In this document: piece after piece, positions 17,691 to 27,434 of the stretch
Numbering within the stretch: the stretch's first letter is position 1
How the letters are laid out: the number at the start of each line of letters is the position of its first letter
Assembly (NCBI GenBank): GCA_903928965.1
Contig: CAIYSZ010000087.1
Location: 1 to 64,000 of the forward strand
Length of the DNA stretch: 64,000 nucleotides
From: an uncultured Pseudomonadota bacterium
Lineage (GTDB): Bacteria; Pseudomonadota; Gammaproteobacteria; Methylococcales; Methylomonadaceae
Direction of reading: 5' to 3'
Translations under genes and position numbers: made by a program
Notes under the pieces: model-generated
What the model saw: only the letters and a program-made list of their open reading frames with translations
The model's database searches: none
What the model was told of the DNA's origin: nothing

Positions 17691-19265
17691 TTAACGGTGA
17701 TCGGTGGCTACGGTTAAAAGATCAATGATTATCTCGTTGAGCGCCGCGGCATTTTCAACCCGGAATTCCGCCATGCGTCCGACGATGGACAAAGGAGTGA
17801 TGTATTTTTCCACGAGATGATAATAAGGACGGTCTAGGTAGTCGTCAAACAAAATGATGGTTCCCGGCTTAGCGAAAATCAGGCTGACTAGAAAACAGGA
17901 AACCCGGAAGCGGCCGTCTATTAATACTAAATCCGGCGTCAGGTTTTGACTGATCAATGCCTCCCAGGGCGCTACGCAATATTTAGGCCATAAATTGGCG
18001 GAGCTTTTGTCGACCGGATTACCCCATTCCTTGGTTTCCCCGATATTGACGTAATAACAATTGATAACCGAATCCGGAAACAATTCGTCGATTTTGTCTT
18101 TAACGGCCGACAAGAAACCCTGGTCGGAATCCACGGAATGAATTTCCGGAACCCCCAGCCGGGCCATTAGCACCGAGCTTCCGCCAGCGCCGAATTCCAG
18201 AAATACTTTGGCGAATTGCGCATGCCGGGCCAATAGCTCAACGCCCTCCGGTTCCATGTGCGGGGTTTCGAGTATGTCCGATTTTGACCAGATTTTTCCG
18301 GTTGTATTGGGGGCGTCGGATTTTTGACTGTTCGGCGGGGTCAGATTTTCCGGATTAAAATCGCCGGTCGCGAGTTTTTCCTGCCAAATAGCCGAAAATT
18401 CCGGATTCGAGTAATCACATGCATCAGGATCGATGACGCATTCATTAAGTTGATATTGGTAGATTCCTTGCCGGCTGGCTTCGCTCAATTCGGTGGCGGC
18501 GTCCATGGGTTGCCGGCAAATTACCGTGTCGCCATGGCCTAGGGGAAGGCCGTAATTAGCGTAGCTGGAAATTCGGCAAGCCCCCAAGGCGACGGTTGCG
18601 CATTGTTTGATATAGTCTTGGCTGGAAGACTTAGGCTGAAAGCCAAGCAAGTTTAGCCAAGCGTAGACTAATTCGTGCGGCCGCTCGGAGTAGGGAACGC
18701 CGCGTATCACGTTCAGGTAGCAATCCACCAATGGTTGGCGCTTTTCCCAAAACCGTCTTGACAATCCGTAGCCATTACCGTGGCTCATAGGCCTGTAATC
18801 ATTGCTGCCGGCTAAGGAGTCAGCCGGCGTCGGCTTTGGAGCCCGGTGATGGGCCGAAATCATGCCTATCCGAGGGTCGTCGGCGAATTTATCGGCGAGT
18901 AAATGAATGGTTTGCAAATATCCGGGAGCGAATATGAGGTCATCTTCGCAAAAGACGGCGTAATCGTATTGTTTTTGTTGAAACAGGTAACGTTCGATAG
19001 CGTCGTAGTGCATGGCGATACCCAGGTTTGCCGATTGCACGATCTGGGTTATCGCCGGGTAATAGCGCTTGCGTAGATAGGCGGCCTCCGCGTGGCTTTT
19101 TTGTATCGTTTCGCTTTCGCCCGCCGCCAGGCCGTCTTGAAAAAGATAGAGGTCAAAAAATCGGTCTATCGATAGGCCAAGTATGCGTTGATTTAGGATG
19201 GATGGCAAAACCAGTTCCAGATAATGCGGCCTGGCGTAGGTGATGATGGCTAGCGCTTTTTTCAT
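17691..19265 (-). CDS. Glycosyltransferase (GT-A) fused to a SAM-methyltransferase-like domain
   Basis: N-terminal 'ALAIITYARPHYLELVLPSIL...VFCEDDLIFAPGYL' GT-A; C-terminal 'FLEFGAGGSSVLMARLGVPEIHSVDSDQGF...PDLVLIDGRFRVSCFL...ILFDDYLDRPYY' methyltransferase-like. Confidence 0.75.
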   Translation of the reverse strand: MKKALAIITYARPHYLELVLPSILNQRILGLSIDRFFDLYLFQDGLAAGESETIQKSHAEAAYLRKRYYPAITQIVQSANLGIAMHYDAIERYLFQQKQYDYAVFCEDDLIFAPGYLQTIHLLADKFADDPRIGMISAHHRAPKPTPADSLAGSNDYRPMSHGNGYGLSRRFWEKRQPLVDCYLNVIRGVPYSERPHELVYAWLNLLGFQPKSSSQDYIKQCATVALGACRISSYANYGLPLGHGDTVICRQPMDAATELSEASRQGIYQYQLNECVIDPDACDYSNPEFSAIWQEKLATGDFNPENLTPPNSQKSDAPNTTGKIWSKSDILETPHMEPEGVELLARHAQFAKVFLEFGAGGSSVLMARLGVPEIHSVDSDQGFLSAVKDKIDELFPDSVINCYYVNIGETKEWGNPVDKSSANLWPKYCVAPWEALISQNLTPDLVLIDGRFRVSCFLVSLIFAKPGTIILFDDYLDRPYYHLVEKYITPLSIVGRMAEFRVENAAALNEIIIDLLTVATDHR

Positions 19266-19329
19266 GGTTGACCTATTGTTTGTGCCGTGTGTGTGAGCCG
19301 TAAACTTTTTGCGCGTCAGGGTTTTTCAT

Positions 19330-20376
19330 TCAAGCGGACGCCGGCCAACACCAATGTTTCCATTTGCATAAATCCTTATACAATTCCGGCCACATAAAAT
19401 AGTCTAGCCCCGACCAAGAGTAGGCAGGAATCAATTGCACCAAAACACAGAGTATGAGTACTTTCATGGCGCTGGGGGCTGGGTTGCGTCGGTTTTGCGC
19501 GCCGATCAACACAATGGGCAGGCTAATCAGGGTGAATACGCGGGTGACGTCGGTGGTCGCTAGGGCGGCGGCGGCTAAAATCAGTAACCAAGCGAGCATC
19601 AATAGGCCGCGGCCGCGGATAGTGATCGGCGCTAACAGCAGCCAGCCGCAGAAAGGCGCGAAAGCCACCGGTGCGTAAAGCAAGTTGCGTTGAATGAATT
19701 GAGGCAGATGCGTGCGCAGATAATCCAGCCGGTCGTGATAGTCGAAACCGAGTAACAGTTTGTATAAAAAAAACACAACGGCGGCCAGGCCTAAACTGCC
19801 GAGGACGGCAAGATACTCGTGTCGGGACCATCGATGCAAGAGACAGTATTGCGCCGCTATATAGGATAGGCCGATAAAAAAGGATTGTTGCGGATGCCAC
19901 AAGCCGATCAAGAAAAAACAGGCTCCAATCACCTGTGGCTTGCGGCTGGCGCAGGCGACGACAATGAGGCTAATGACCAGTCCGTCGCCAAGGCCGATGT
20001 TTTGCACGGCGATTTTCAAGGCCGGCGTCAGGAATACGGCAATCAGGCTTAAATAGCCGATCGCCGAGGCGCTCAGTAGTAGGCCGCAAACCGGGGACAA
20101 GGCTAATAGACCAAAAACCAGCCCTATGCTGATGATGTCGCCGGGAAGTAGTTTTAACAGCAGCACTTTTAACGGGGAATCCAGGTTGTATTGTATTAAT
20201 TCGTTGAAACCTGGATTTTCAATGCTCAAGTTATTGGCTATGGCCATTAATACGGAACCGTCGCTGAAGCGGAAACCGGCGGCGAACAGCAGCAGGCCTA
20301 GGGCAAGCAGAAGTCGTGACGTCCGGATTGGCAGGTGTTGTAAAAAATGCCCGTTGGCGCTATTCATGATGGACAA
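19330..20376 (-). CDS. Polytopic inner-membrane protein of unknown function
   Basis: Many hydrophobic segments; no recognised family motif. Confidence 0.7.
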   Translation of the reverse strand: MSIMNSANGHFLQHLPIRTSRLLLALGLLLFAAGFRFSDGSVLMAIANNLSIENPGFNELIQYNLDSPLKVLLLKLLPGDIISIGLVFGLLALSPVCGLLLSASAIGYLSLIAVFLTPALKIAVQNIGLGDGLVISLIVVACASRKPQVIGACFFLIGLWHPQQSFFIGLSYIAAQYCLLHRWSRHEYLAVLGSLGLAAVVFFLYKLLLGFDYHDRLDYLRTHLPQFIQRNLLYAPVAFAPFCGWLLLAPITIRGRGLLMLAWLLILAAAALATTDVTRVFTLISLPIVLIGAQNRRNPAPSAMKVLILCVLVQLIPAYSWSGLDYFMWPELYKDLCKWKHWCWPASA

Positions 20377-20614
20377 GAAAATGAGGACAAGAAATAGTGG
20401 TCAAGAAAGCTCGGTTAACAGTTTAAGTCCAGAAAGATGCGCTGGCAACGCAAAAGGCTATTGCGTTTAGGCTGTGTTGCAAAGCTTATCTTCGCCCGAT
20501 GACTAAGGCCGTATTTTAGCGGTTGCGGGGGGGAAATGTGGGGAATATATTCGGGCGGCGGTTCCCGATCCGGGCGTTTACGCGTCCGTATCGGGAAGCC
20601 TTGGAAGAACGGGC

Positions 20615-20947
20615 TTAGTTTTTAGGGGCTTCGTGTTGGTCGTGGCGGTTGTGATGAGACTGCATTTTTTCTAAATGCTGGGCGCGCAACAACTCAAGTT
20701 GCTGGTCTTTTAGGGCTTGTTTTTTTACCGGGTCGGTTTCGGCCAGGATTTTAGTGGATAAATCATGGATGGCAAGAATATGTTCCTGCATTTTCTTCAA
20801 ATGTTCGGTGGTTTTTTCGGCATTCCATTCGCATTTTTCCAACGGTTCCGTTTTGGCTATAGGTGACGGCGCTTTGGGTTGTTGGGCCAAGGCCGCGGCG
20901 GCAAATAGCGTCGCGCCGGCTAAAAATAATATTTTAATGAGTTTCAT
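20615..20947 (-). CDS. Small secreted/periplasmic protein
   Basis: Signal peptide MKLIKILFLAGATLFAAAALA, then charged helical sequence ending in His-rich 'HHNRHDQHEAPKN'. Confidence 0.65.
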   Translation of the reverse strand: MKLIKILFLAGATLFAAAALAQQPKAPSPIAKTEPLEKCEWNAEKTTEHLKKMQEHILAIHDLSTKILAETDPVKKQALKDQQLELLRAQHLEKMQSHHNRHDQHEAPKN

Positions 20948-21057
20948 AAGATCATTCCTCGTGTTTTTTAGTGGGTATAAGCTTTGCGCTCATTTTTAAG
21001 ACGCGATTCCAGACAGTTGGTTCAGTTTAATTCAGGCAGTGGTTGTAGGGTTAAAGC

Positions 21058-21552
21058 TTATACCAGCTCTTGCAAGGTAAGCCGCAATTGGGTCCAATCC
21101 AAACGGCCGAGTTCTTTTTTAATCAAGCGGCCGTTTTTGTCGAACAGAAACCAGGTTGGCGTCAGGTTGACGCCGCCGAAGGCTTGGTTAATCTCGGCTT
21201 GCGGGTCCAAGGCCACCGCATAGGGAATGTTCTCGCGGTTGGCCAGTTCGATAATCCGGTTGGGCGGGTCATACGGCATGGCGACGGCTATGATGGCGAG
21301 CGTGGGCAGGTCTCGCCGCAAGGCCGCGAGTTGCGGAATTTCTTCTAGACACGGAAGGCAATCGCTAGCCCAAAAGTTGATCAGTACCGCTTGTCCGGTC
21401 AGATCGGCCATGTTGATGGTTTCGCCGTGTATGGTTTTGAAGCGAATGTCTCCGCCGGTTCTGATTGAGCTAAACTGACGTCGTGTTTGAGTCAGGCCAA
21501 TGACGGCGAGCAGGATTAGGATAAATAAAATAATTTTTTTCATGAATCGCAC
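21058..21552 (-). CDS. TlpA/ResA-family thioredoxin-like protein
   Basis: 'GQAVLINFWASDCLPCLEEIPQLAALRRDL', CxxC in a thioredoxin fold, 'GVNLTPTWFLFDKNGRL'. Confidence 0.88.
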   Translation of the reverse strand: MRFMKKIILFILILLAVIGLTQTRRQFSSIRTGGDIRFKTIHGETINMADLTGQAVLINFWASDCLPCLEEIPQLAALRRDLPTLAIIAVAMPYDPPNRIIELANRENIPYAVALDPQAEINQAFGGVNLTPTWFLFDKNGRLIKKELGRLDWTQLRLTLQELV

Positions 21553-21669
21553 TCACATTCAACGCGACTGATGCGGTTCGCTTTGCTCACCGGCATCCTA
21601 TGGAAAACCAGCCTACGGCTAACCTGATTATTATACAAGACGGCGCTTGGATTTGCGGGCGGCGGCGTG

Positions 21670-22233
21670 TTAGTCTTCAAGAAAATTATTAAGTTCCCCG
21701 CTATTGGCCCGCGGTAGTTTCACGGTTAGGCGGATTTTGTCGGCGAAGTCCTGGGCGACAATTTGGCCGTCTAATTTTTTCAGATGATATTCAAACGCTT
21801 GCATTTTGGCATAGTCCAGCGTAAAGCGTAGTTCGGCGTATTCGATGTATTCGGCTAGCTCGGCTTGCTCCAGGGTTAGCCGGGCGATGCCGCCATAGGC
21901 GCGGGTGAGGCCGCCTGCGCCTAATTTAACGCCGCCGAAATAACGAATGATCGCCAACGCGGCATTGATCAGCCGCTTGCCTTCCAGGTGGTGAAAAATG
22001 GGCTTGCCGGCGGTGCCGCCCGGTTCGCCGGCGTCGTGAAACCGGCAAATCAAACCGTCGGGTTCCAGAATGCGGTAGGCGTATACGATATGGCTGGCGG
22101 CGGGATGTAAGACATGCAGCTCTTGAATGAATTGTAGGGCTTGGCGTTCAGTTTGGCAGGGCCGCGCCTCGCCGATGAAACGGGATTTTTTGATGGTTTC
22201 CTCGTAGCGGGCGGCTTGTCGCACAATTTTCAC
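21670..22233 (-). CDS. YigZ/IMPACT-family protein
   Basis: 'KKSRFIGEARPCQTERQALQFIQEL...DAGEPGGTAGKPIFHHLEG...AIIRYFGGVKLGAGGLTRAYGG'; GTG start at 22233 preferred to the ORF ATG inside the upstream gene. Confidence 0.9.
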   Translation of the reverse strand: MKIVRQAARYEETIKKSRFIGEARPCQTERQALQFIQELHVLHPAASHIVYAYRILEPDGLICRFHDAGEPGGTAGKPIFHHLEGKRLINAALAIIRYFGGVKLGAGGLTRAYGGIARLTLEQAELAEYIEYAELRFTLDYAKMQAFEYHLKKLDGQIVAQDFADKIRLTVKLPRANSGELNNFLED

Positions 22234-22246
22234 GGGTCTTGGCGTC

Positions 22247-22987
22247 TTAAATGAGTTGGGCGATGGCGGGGCGGCTATCCAATAAATATTGCCGGAAGTC
22301 TTCAATAGGTTTGGGATCGTCGCGCTGCTCCGGGGACAAGGGAACCTGAATGTCGGCGCAAATCAGCATTGGCTGCGAGCTTAAAAAAATCAGCCGATCC
22401 GCCAGGGCTATGGCTTCCCGCAGGTCATGGGTGACAAACAGTACGCTGTGCGGCCGGTTTTGCCACAGCCGGTACAGTAGCCTGCGGATTTGCCGGGCGG
22501 TCGGCGCGTCCAGCGACACGAATGGTTCATCCATGAGCAACAATTCGGGATTGACGGCAAAGGCGCGGATGATGGAGGCGCGGCGTTGCATGCCCAGCGA
22601 CAAGCGTTGCGGATGCCGGTGTTGCGCCTCCAGTAATTGCATCTCGGCCAGTAATTCGTCGATCAACTGCCGCGGCGGCGGGCCGAGAAACGCCAGTTCG
22701 ATGTTTTGCCGTACGCTGCACCACGGCAGCAAGCGCGGATTTTGAAATACGTAACCGATATGGGCGGCGGCGGGCGGATGACCGCCTATGAGTATGCTGC
22801 CTTGGTAATCTTTATCCAGACCGGCGATCAAATTAAGCAGACTGGTTTTGCCGCAACCGGACGGCCCGACTAGGCACACGAATTGGTTGCTAGGTATAGT
22901 CAGATTGAACCGGCCAATGACTTGCGCGGCCGAGCCGGGGTGAAATTTTGAATGTATGTCGATTTCCACCCGATTCATCGCCGCCAA
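22247..22987 (-). CDS. ABC transporter ATP-binding protein (NitT/TauT type)
   Basis: Walker A 'GPSGCGKTSLL', signature 'LSLGMQRRASIIRAF', Walker B 'LLLMDEPFVSLD'. Confidence 0.92.
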   Translation of the reverse strand: MAAMNRVEIDIHSKFHPGSAAQVIGRFNLTIPSNQFVCLVGPSGCGKTSLLNLIAGLDKDYQGSILIGGHPPAAAHIGYVFQNPRLLPWCSVRQNIELAFLGPPPRQLIDELLAEMQLLEAQHRHPQRLSLGMQRRASIIRAFAVNPELLLMDEPFVSLDAPTARQIRRLLYRLWQNRPHSVLFVTHDLREAIALADRLIFLSSQPMLICADIQVPLSPEQRDDPKPIEDFRQYLLDSRPAIAQLI

Positions 22988-23730
22988 CTCCGCGCTCGTT
23001 TATCCAGCGGATGCAAAACCAGCCATTCCAAGGCTTGAATCACGGCGATGAAGGCCACGGTATAGGCCAGCAGACTGGCAACGTCGAACATTTGAAAAAA
23101 TAAGTGCAATTGATAGCCCATGCCGTCGCTACGGCCCAATAGTTCGACCACCAATATGATTTTCCAGATTAAAGCCAGTCCAGAGCGGGAGGCGGCCATG
23201 ACGAAGGGATGCAGTTGCGGCCAGATTACCCAGCGTAAGGTTTTGCCGGGGCTAAAACGGTAGCATTGAGCCATTTCCTGCAAGTCCTTGTCCAGGCTGC
23301 GCGCGCCTTCTCGAATGGTGACAATGACGTTGGGCAGTTTATTAATCACCACGGCCAGGATAGCGGCCCATTCCTCCAGACCAAACCAGATGTAGCAGAG
23401 AATAATCGACACCAAAGCCGGTATGTTAAGAAATATTATAAGCCACTGGTCGAAAAAAGCGTCCAGTTTGGCGTTGACGCCAAGCGCCACGCCAATGGCG
23501 CACCCGATCAGCATGGCGATGGCGAAACTAATGATTAGCCGGCGCAGGGTGGCTAGCAGGTGGTGCGGCAGTTCACCGGACTGCAAGGCTTGCCATAGCG
23601 CTTGGGCCACGCGCGCCGGCGAAGGAAGATTCGGACTATGCAGCCAGTGCGCCAGCAAATGCCACAGGCCTAGCAGTAAAGCCAGGGATAGCAGCGGCAT
23701 GATACGCCGCCGCAAACCGGTATAAATCAT
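22975..23730 (-). CDS. ABC transporter permease (NitT/TauT type)
   Basis: Polytopic; EAA-loop region 'EMAQCYRFSPGKTLRWVIWPQLHPFVMAASRSGLALIW'. Confidence 0.9.
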   Translation of the reverse strand: MIYTGLRRRIMPLLSLALLLGLWHLLAHWLHSPNLPSPARVAQALWQALQSGELPHHLLATLRRLIISFAIAMLIGCAIGVALGVNAKLDAFFDQWLIIFLNIPALVSIILCYIWFGLEEWAAILAVVINKLPNVIVTIREGARSLDKDLQEMAQCYRFSPGKTLRWVIWPQLHPFVMAASRSGLALIWKIILVVELLGRSDGMGYQLHLFFQMFDVASLLAYTVAFIAVIQALEWLVLHPLDKRARSWRR

Positions 23731-24755
23731 TGCTCCGGCGACCAGAAAGTTCCTTCGGGCAGGCTAGGCGCCTTGCCGGTGAGCGTTGGGTCCAGTTCAT
23801 GGATGATGCGGTAAAGCGCGTCGGCGGCGGCCAATTGGGCCGGCGTCCATTGGTTTAAATGGCCTTGGCAATAGCTTTGTTTAATCGCGGCCGCGGTTGG
23901 GGCGTCCTCGGCTTCGGTCAGGGCGCGGATTTGCTCCCAGGCTTGCGGGTCGTTGCACAGTCGGCCGCGAGCGGCGGCGGCGGTTTCGATAAAGCTACGC
24001 AAGGTCGCGGCGTGTTGCCGCGCCCAACTTTGTTTGAATACGTAACCCAGGCTGGGCGTTTTTTCGGTGACGCCCAATTGGCTGACGATATCCTCGCCGC
24101 TCAGTAGCTTGCGGTAGCCTTGGGCTTCCAGGCGCGCGGCCGATTGCCAGTAGGTGAGCAAGGCGTCCAGCCTTTGTTCGGTCAGTTGTTGGCTTAACAG
24201 CGGCGGCGCGGCGTAAACCGGAACCACGGACTGGCGCAAGCCGAGGCCTCGTTTTTGGCCTAACGCTTGCAATAGCAGCCAGTTTTTGTCGCGTTCGCCG
24301 CCGGCGACGCCCAGTTTTTTTCCAGACAGGCCCGCAAGGTCGCGGATAGGGCTGGCGGCGGGTACGACCAGCGCCCCGCCGCCGCTGGAAAACGGATAAA
24401 AACTGTATTCAGCGTTTTCGGCGCGCATATTGGCGACCCAAAACCAATCGGCGACAATGACATCGACCGCGCCGCCCTGCAAGGCTATTCTACCGGCTTG
24501 CTGATTGGCCAGGGTGATGCTTTCCAGTTTAAATGGCGCGGTTTCGGTCAACCCCTGTTTTTGCATGGCGGCCAGTTCCCAGGCCAAGGTGCCGCCGGCC
24601 ATGACGCCTAAGCGTATCGAGGGCCTGTCGTCGGCGCGTATGGAAAAGCAGGCGATCAGTAAACTAGCGAATAAAAAAAGCAGGATGTTCATGCTGGGAA
24701 AGGTTTTAAGGGGATCAGGCGGTGTAAATGAAATAGGTTTGGGCAAGCGTGGCAA
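23727..24755 (-). CDS. ABC transporter substrate-binding protein
   Basis: Signal peptide and SBP-like 'RLGVMAGGTLAWELAAMQKQGL...DVIVADWFWVANMRAE...LAGLSGKKLGVAGGERDKNWLLLQALG'. Confidence 0.85.
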   Translation of the reverse strand: MPRLPKPISFTPPDPLKTFPSMNILLFLFASLLIACFSIRADDRPSIRLGVMAGGTLAWELAAMQKQGLTETAPFKLESITLANQQAGRIALQGGAVDVIVADWFWVANMRAENAEYSFYPFSSGGGALVVPAASPIRDLAGLSGKKLGVAGGERDKNWLLLQALGQKRGLGLRQSVVPVYAAPPLLSQQLTEQRLDALLTYWQSAARLEAQGYRKLLSGEDIVSQLGVTEKTPSLGYVFKQSWARQHAATLRSFIETAAAARGRLCNDPQAWEQIRALTEAEDAPTAAAIKQSYCQGHLNQWTPAQLAAADALYRIIHELDPTLTGKAPSLPEGTFWSPEQ

Positions 24756-24844
24756 GGGACAGCTCAGGGTTGCGGTAAAAATAATTTTATCGCAATTTAA
24801 AGGGTTTTGCCGAATGACTGCCGGTCGGGCTGATACAATCAGGT

Positions 24845-25210
24845 TTAATAATGATATTTAACGTCGCACTCGCCGCCGACGCGACCGGTTAACGAGACTT
24901 CGGGTGCGGCGTTTTGCACCATGTTCATACCGCAATTCAAATCCACCGATTTACTTTTACGGCCTTCGGCGATCAGTTGTTGTTCTTCAGGGTTGCTAGC
25001 CGCGCGGGTTTGCCATTGGTTAGGGCTGTCGAGGGGGATTTGATTTGGCAGGGTCAAAATTAAGGGTTGCGAGGGCAAGGCCTTGGCCGGTTGGTCCGGG
25101 GCGGCGGAATCAGACTTGGCCGCGGCGGCGTGGAAGGCTATCAGGCAAAGCACGGCTACCGATGGTTTAATCGTTTTAATCAAACGTTGATGCATAAGGC
25201 ATAGATGCAC
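24845..25210 (-). CDS. Hypothetical secreted protein
   Basis: Candidate signal peptide and a single ORF with no competitor; no recognised family. Confidence 0.5.
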   Translation of the reverse strand: MHLCLMHQRLIKTIKPSVAVLCLIAFHAAAAKSDSAAPDQPAKALPSQPLILTLPNQIPLDSPNQWQTRAASNPEEQQLIAEGRKSKSVDLNCGMNMVQNAAPEVSLTGRVGGECDVKYHY

Positions 25211-25700
25211 GATTTGCTCCTGCGTTTAAATCAGGTCCGCTTTTCTGACGGAATGCCGCAAATGAATTTTGGGCTGCTGCTCATATTCGCTATATTTGCA
25301 TGTTATGTTGAAAATTTCAAGTTTGGTTTGTAAAAATTTGTCGCCGCGGTCTGTCTGATTTTAATAAATGTTAGGTTGCGGACGATGATGAATTTGCGGG
25401 TTATTTAACGGAAATAAGGAATTTTATCGCCGGGTTCGTTGTCTAAAGGATGTAATATTGTGCTTTCGGCGCTAAAGTCAAACGTGTCGCGGCCGTCTCT
25501 GAATTTGTCGCGCGCCAAGTATATTTGTTGATTAGAATATGCTAAAACTTTCGCTCATGAAGGTGGCGGGTTGTGGTCGGGCGCGGGTGCAGCCACACTT
25601 TAGTCTAATTTTGAAGTACAATGTCCGGTTGCCGCTTTCGCTTTAAGTAAAGCCGATAAGTTTGGTTTGTGTTGTAACATGTTTTTTTAGGTTAATGTAA

Positions 25701-27434
25701 ATGATTGATGCTGAACGCATATTAAAAGAAACTTATCCTGGCGTAAAACTGGGTAAACATCAAAAACTGGCGGTCAGGGCGTTAAGAAAGTTGCTGCACG
25801 AGGATGATTTTAATACTGTAATCCAAAAAAACCAGCACTTGCGCGGCTTTGCTTTTCTAGATAAGTTATTGACTTATTTTAAATTTAACTATCAGGTCAG
25901 CAATAAGTCGTTCAATAATATTCCTGCCGAGGGACGTTTGATCGTGGTGGCCAACCATCCCATCGGCACTTTAGATGGGCTGGCGCTGGTTAAATTGATC
26001 CGTACCGTGCGGCCGGATGTACGCATTGTGGCGAACCGGGTGTTGTCCTACATGGAGCCCTTGCAAACGGTTTTTTTGCCGGTGGACGTGCTTTCCGAAC
26101 ATAAGGATTTAAAAAATACTTATAAGATTATGTTGGAAGCGTTGGAAAACGAAGAGGCGATCATTATATTTCCGGCCGGCGAAGTATCACGCATTACGCC
26201 TGCCGGCATACGCGACGGCAAGTGGCAGTCCGGTTTCGTAAAATTGGCGAAAAAATCACAAGCTCCGATTTTGCCAATCTACATAAAGGCCAAAAACTCC
26301 GCGCTGTTTTATAGCGCCTCAACCTTGTACAAGCCCTTGGGCACCATGTTGCTGGTCAAGGAGATGTTCAACAAAAAAAATCAGGAAATCAAATTTAAGG
26401 TGGGCGCGCCCATCCCTTTCTCCAGCATCGCCGATTCCACTGAAACCAACAAGCAACTTAGTCAACGTTTCCGTAGGCACGTATTGAATTTGGGTAAAAG
26501 GAACAAACCTTTGCTGTTCGATACCGTGGAGACGGTGGTGCATCCAACTGATGTCAAGGCGGTGAAAAAAGCATTGTTTCAAAGTCCGTTGCTGGGTGAG
26601 ACCGCCGACGGTAAAAAGATTTTTCTTTACGAATTTCAAGACGATTGTCCGGTGATGCAGGAAATCGCCCGTCTGCGCGAGTTGACCTTCCGTTCCGTTG
26701 AGGAGGGAACTGGCGAAGCGTTTGATTTGGATAAATTTGACGTTTACTACAGCCATATCGTGTTGTGGGACGATAACGATTTAGAGATCGTGGGTTCCTA
26801 CCGCTTGGGCGAGGGTGCGAAAATTGTGCGCGAATATGGCGTGGAGGGATTTTATACCCATACCTTGTTTGATTTGTCTGGCGAGTTTGCCAAGTTGCTG
26901 CCGCAATGCGTGGAATTGGGCCGCAGCTTTGTGCAACCCCGTTATTGGGGGCAGAACAGTTTGCACTATTTGTGGTATGGCATAGGCGCGTATTTGCGCG
27001 AGCATCCGGAAGTTAAGTTTTTATTCGGCCCAGTCAGCATGAGCAATGCCTATCCGCATTTGGCTAAGGAACTGATTGTTAGTTTTTATCAGCGTCAGTT
27101 TGGCGTGGAGCACCGCTTGACTCAGGCCCGCATACCGTTTGTGCAGTCTAAGGAAAGCCGCCAATTCGCCGAACTGGAATTCAGCGCCGATTATTCGACC
27201 AGTTATAAGCTGTTGAATAGCGAGTTGAGAAAAATGGGCGTCAAGGTGCCGGCCTTGTACAAGCAGTACGCGGAGTTGTGCGATGATAAAGGTTGCCGTT
27301 TCATAGACTTTAATGTCGATCCAGCGTTTAACAATTGCGTGGATAGTTTGATTTTGGTGGAGATCGACAAGATTTCGCCTAAAAAACGCCAGAGATATAT
27401 CGAGACGGTTTTAAGCGGCGATTCCGAATCATGA
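25701..27434 (+). CDS. Bifunctional acyltransferase: PlsC-like domain + OlsB-like GNAT N-acyltransferase (OlsF-like)
   Basis: N-terminal 'VVANHPIGTLDGLALVKLI...IIIFPAGEVSR' (PlsC/LPLAT motifs) and C-terminal 'FDVYYSHIVLWDDNDLEIVGSYRLGEGAKI...ELGRSFVQPRYWGQNSLHYLWYGIGAYLREHPEVKFLFGPVSMSNAYPHLAKELIVSFY'. Confidence 0.85.
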   Translation: MIDAERILKETYPGVKLGKHQKLAVRALRKLLHEDDFNTVIQKNQHLRGFAFLDKLLTYFKFNYQVSNKSFNNIPAEGRLIVVANHPIGTLDGLALVKLIRTVRPDVRIVANRVLSYMEPLQTVFLPVDVLSEHKDLKNTYKIMLEALENEEAIIIFPAGEVSRITPAGIRDGKWQSGFVKLAKKSQAPILPIYIKAKNSALFYSASTLYKPLGTMLLVKEMFNKKNQEIKFKVGAPIPFSSIADSTETNKQLSQRFRRHVLNLGKRNKPLLFDTVETVVHPTDVKAVKKALFQSPLLGETADGKKIFLYEFQDDCPVMQEIARLRELTFRSVEEGTGEAFDLDKFDVYYSHIVLWDDNDLEIVGSYRLGEGAKIVREYGVEGFYTHTLFDLSGEFAKLLPQCVELGRSFVQPRYWGQNSLHYLWYGIGAYLREHPEVKFLFGPVSMSNAYPHLAKELIVSFYQRQFGVEHRLTQARIPFVQSKESRQFAELEFSADYSTSYKLLNSELRKMGVKVPALYKQYAELCDDKGCRFIDFNVDPAFNNCVDSLILVEIDKISPKKRQRYIETVLSGDSES

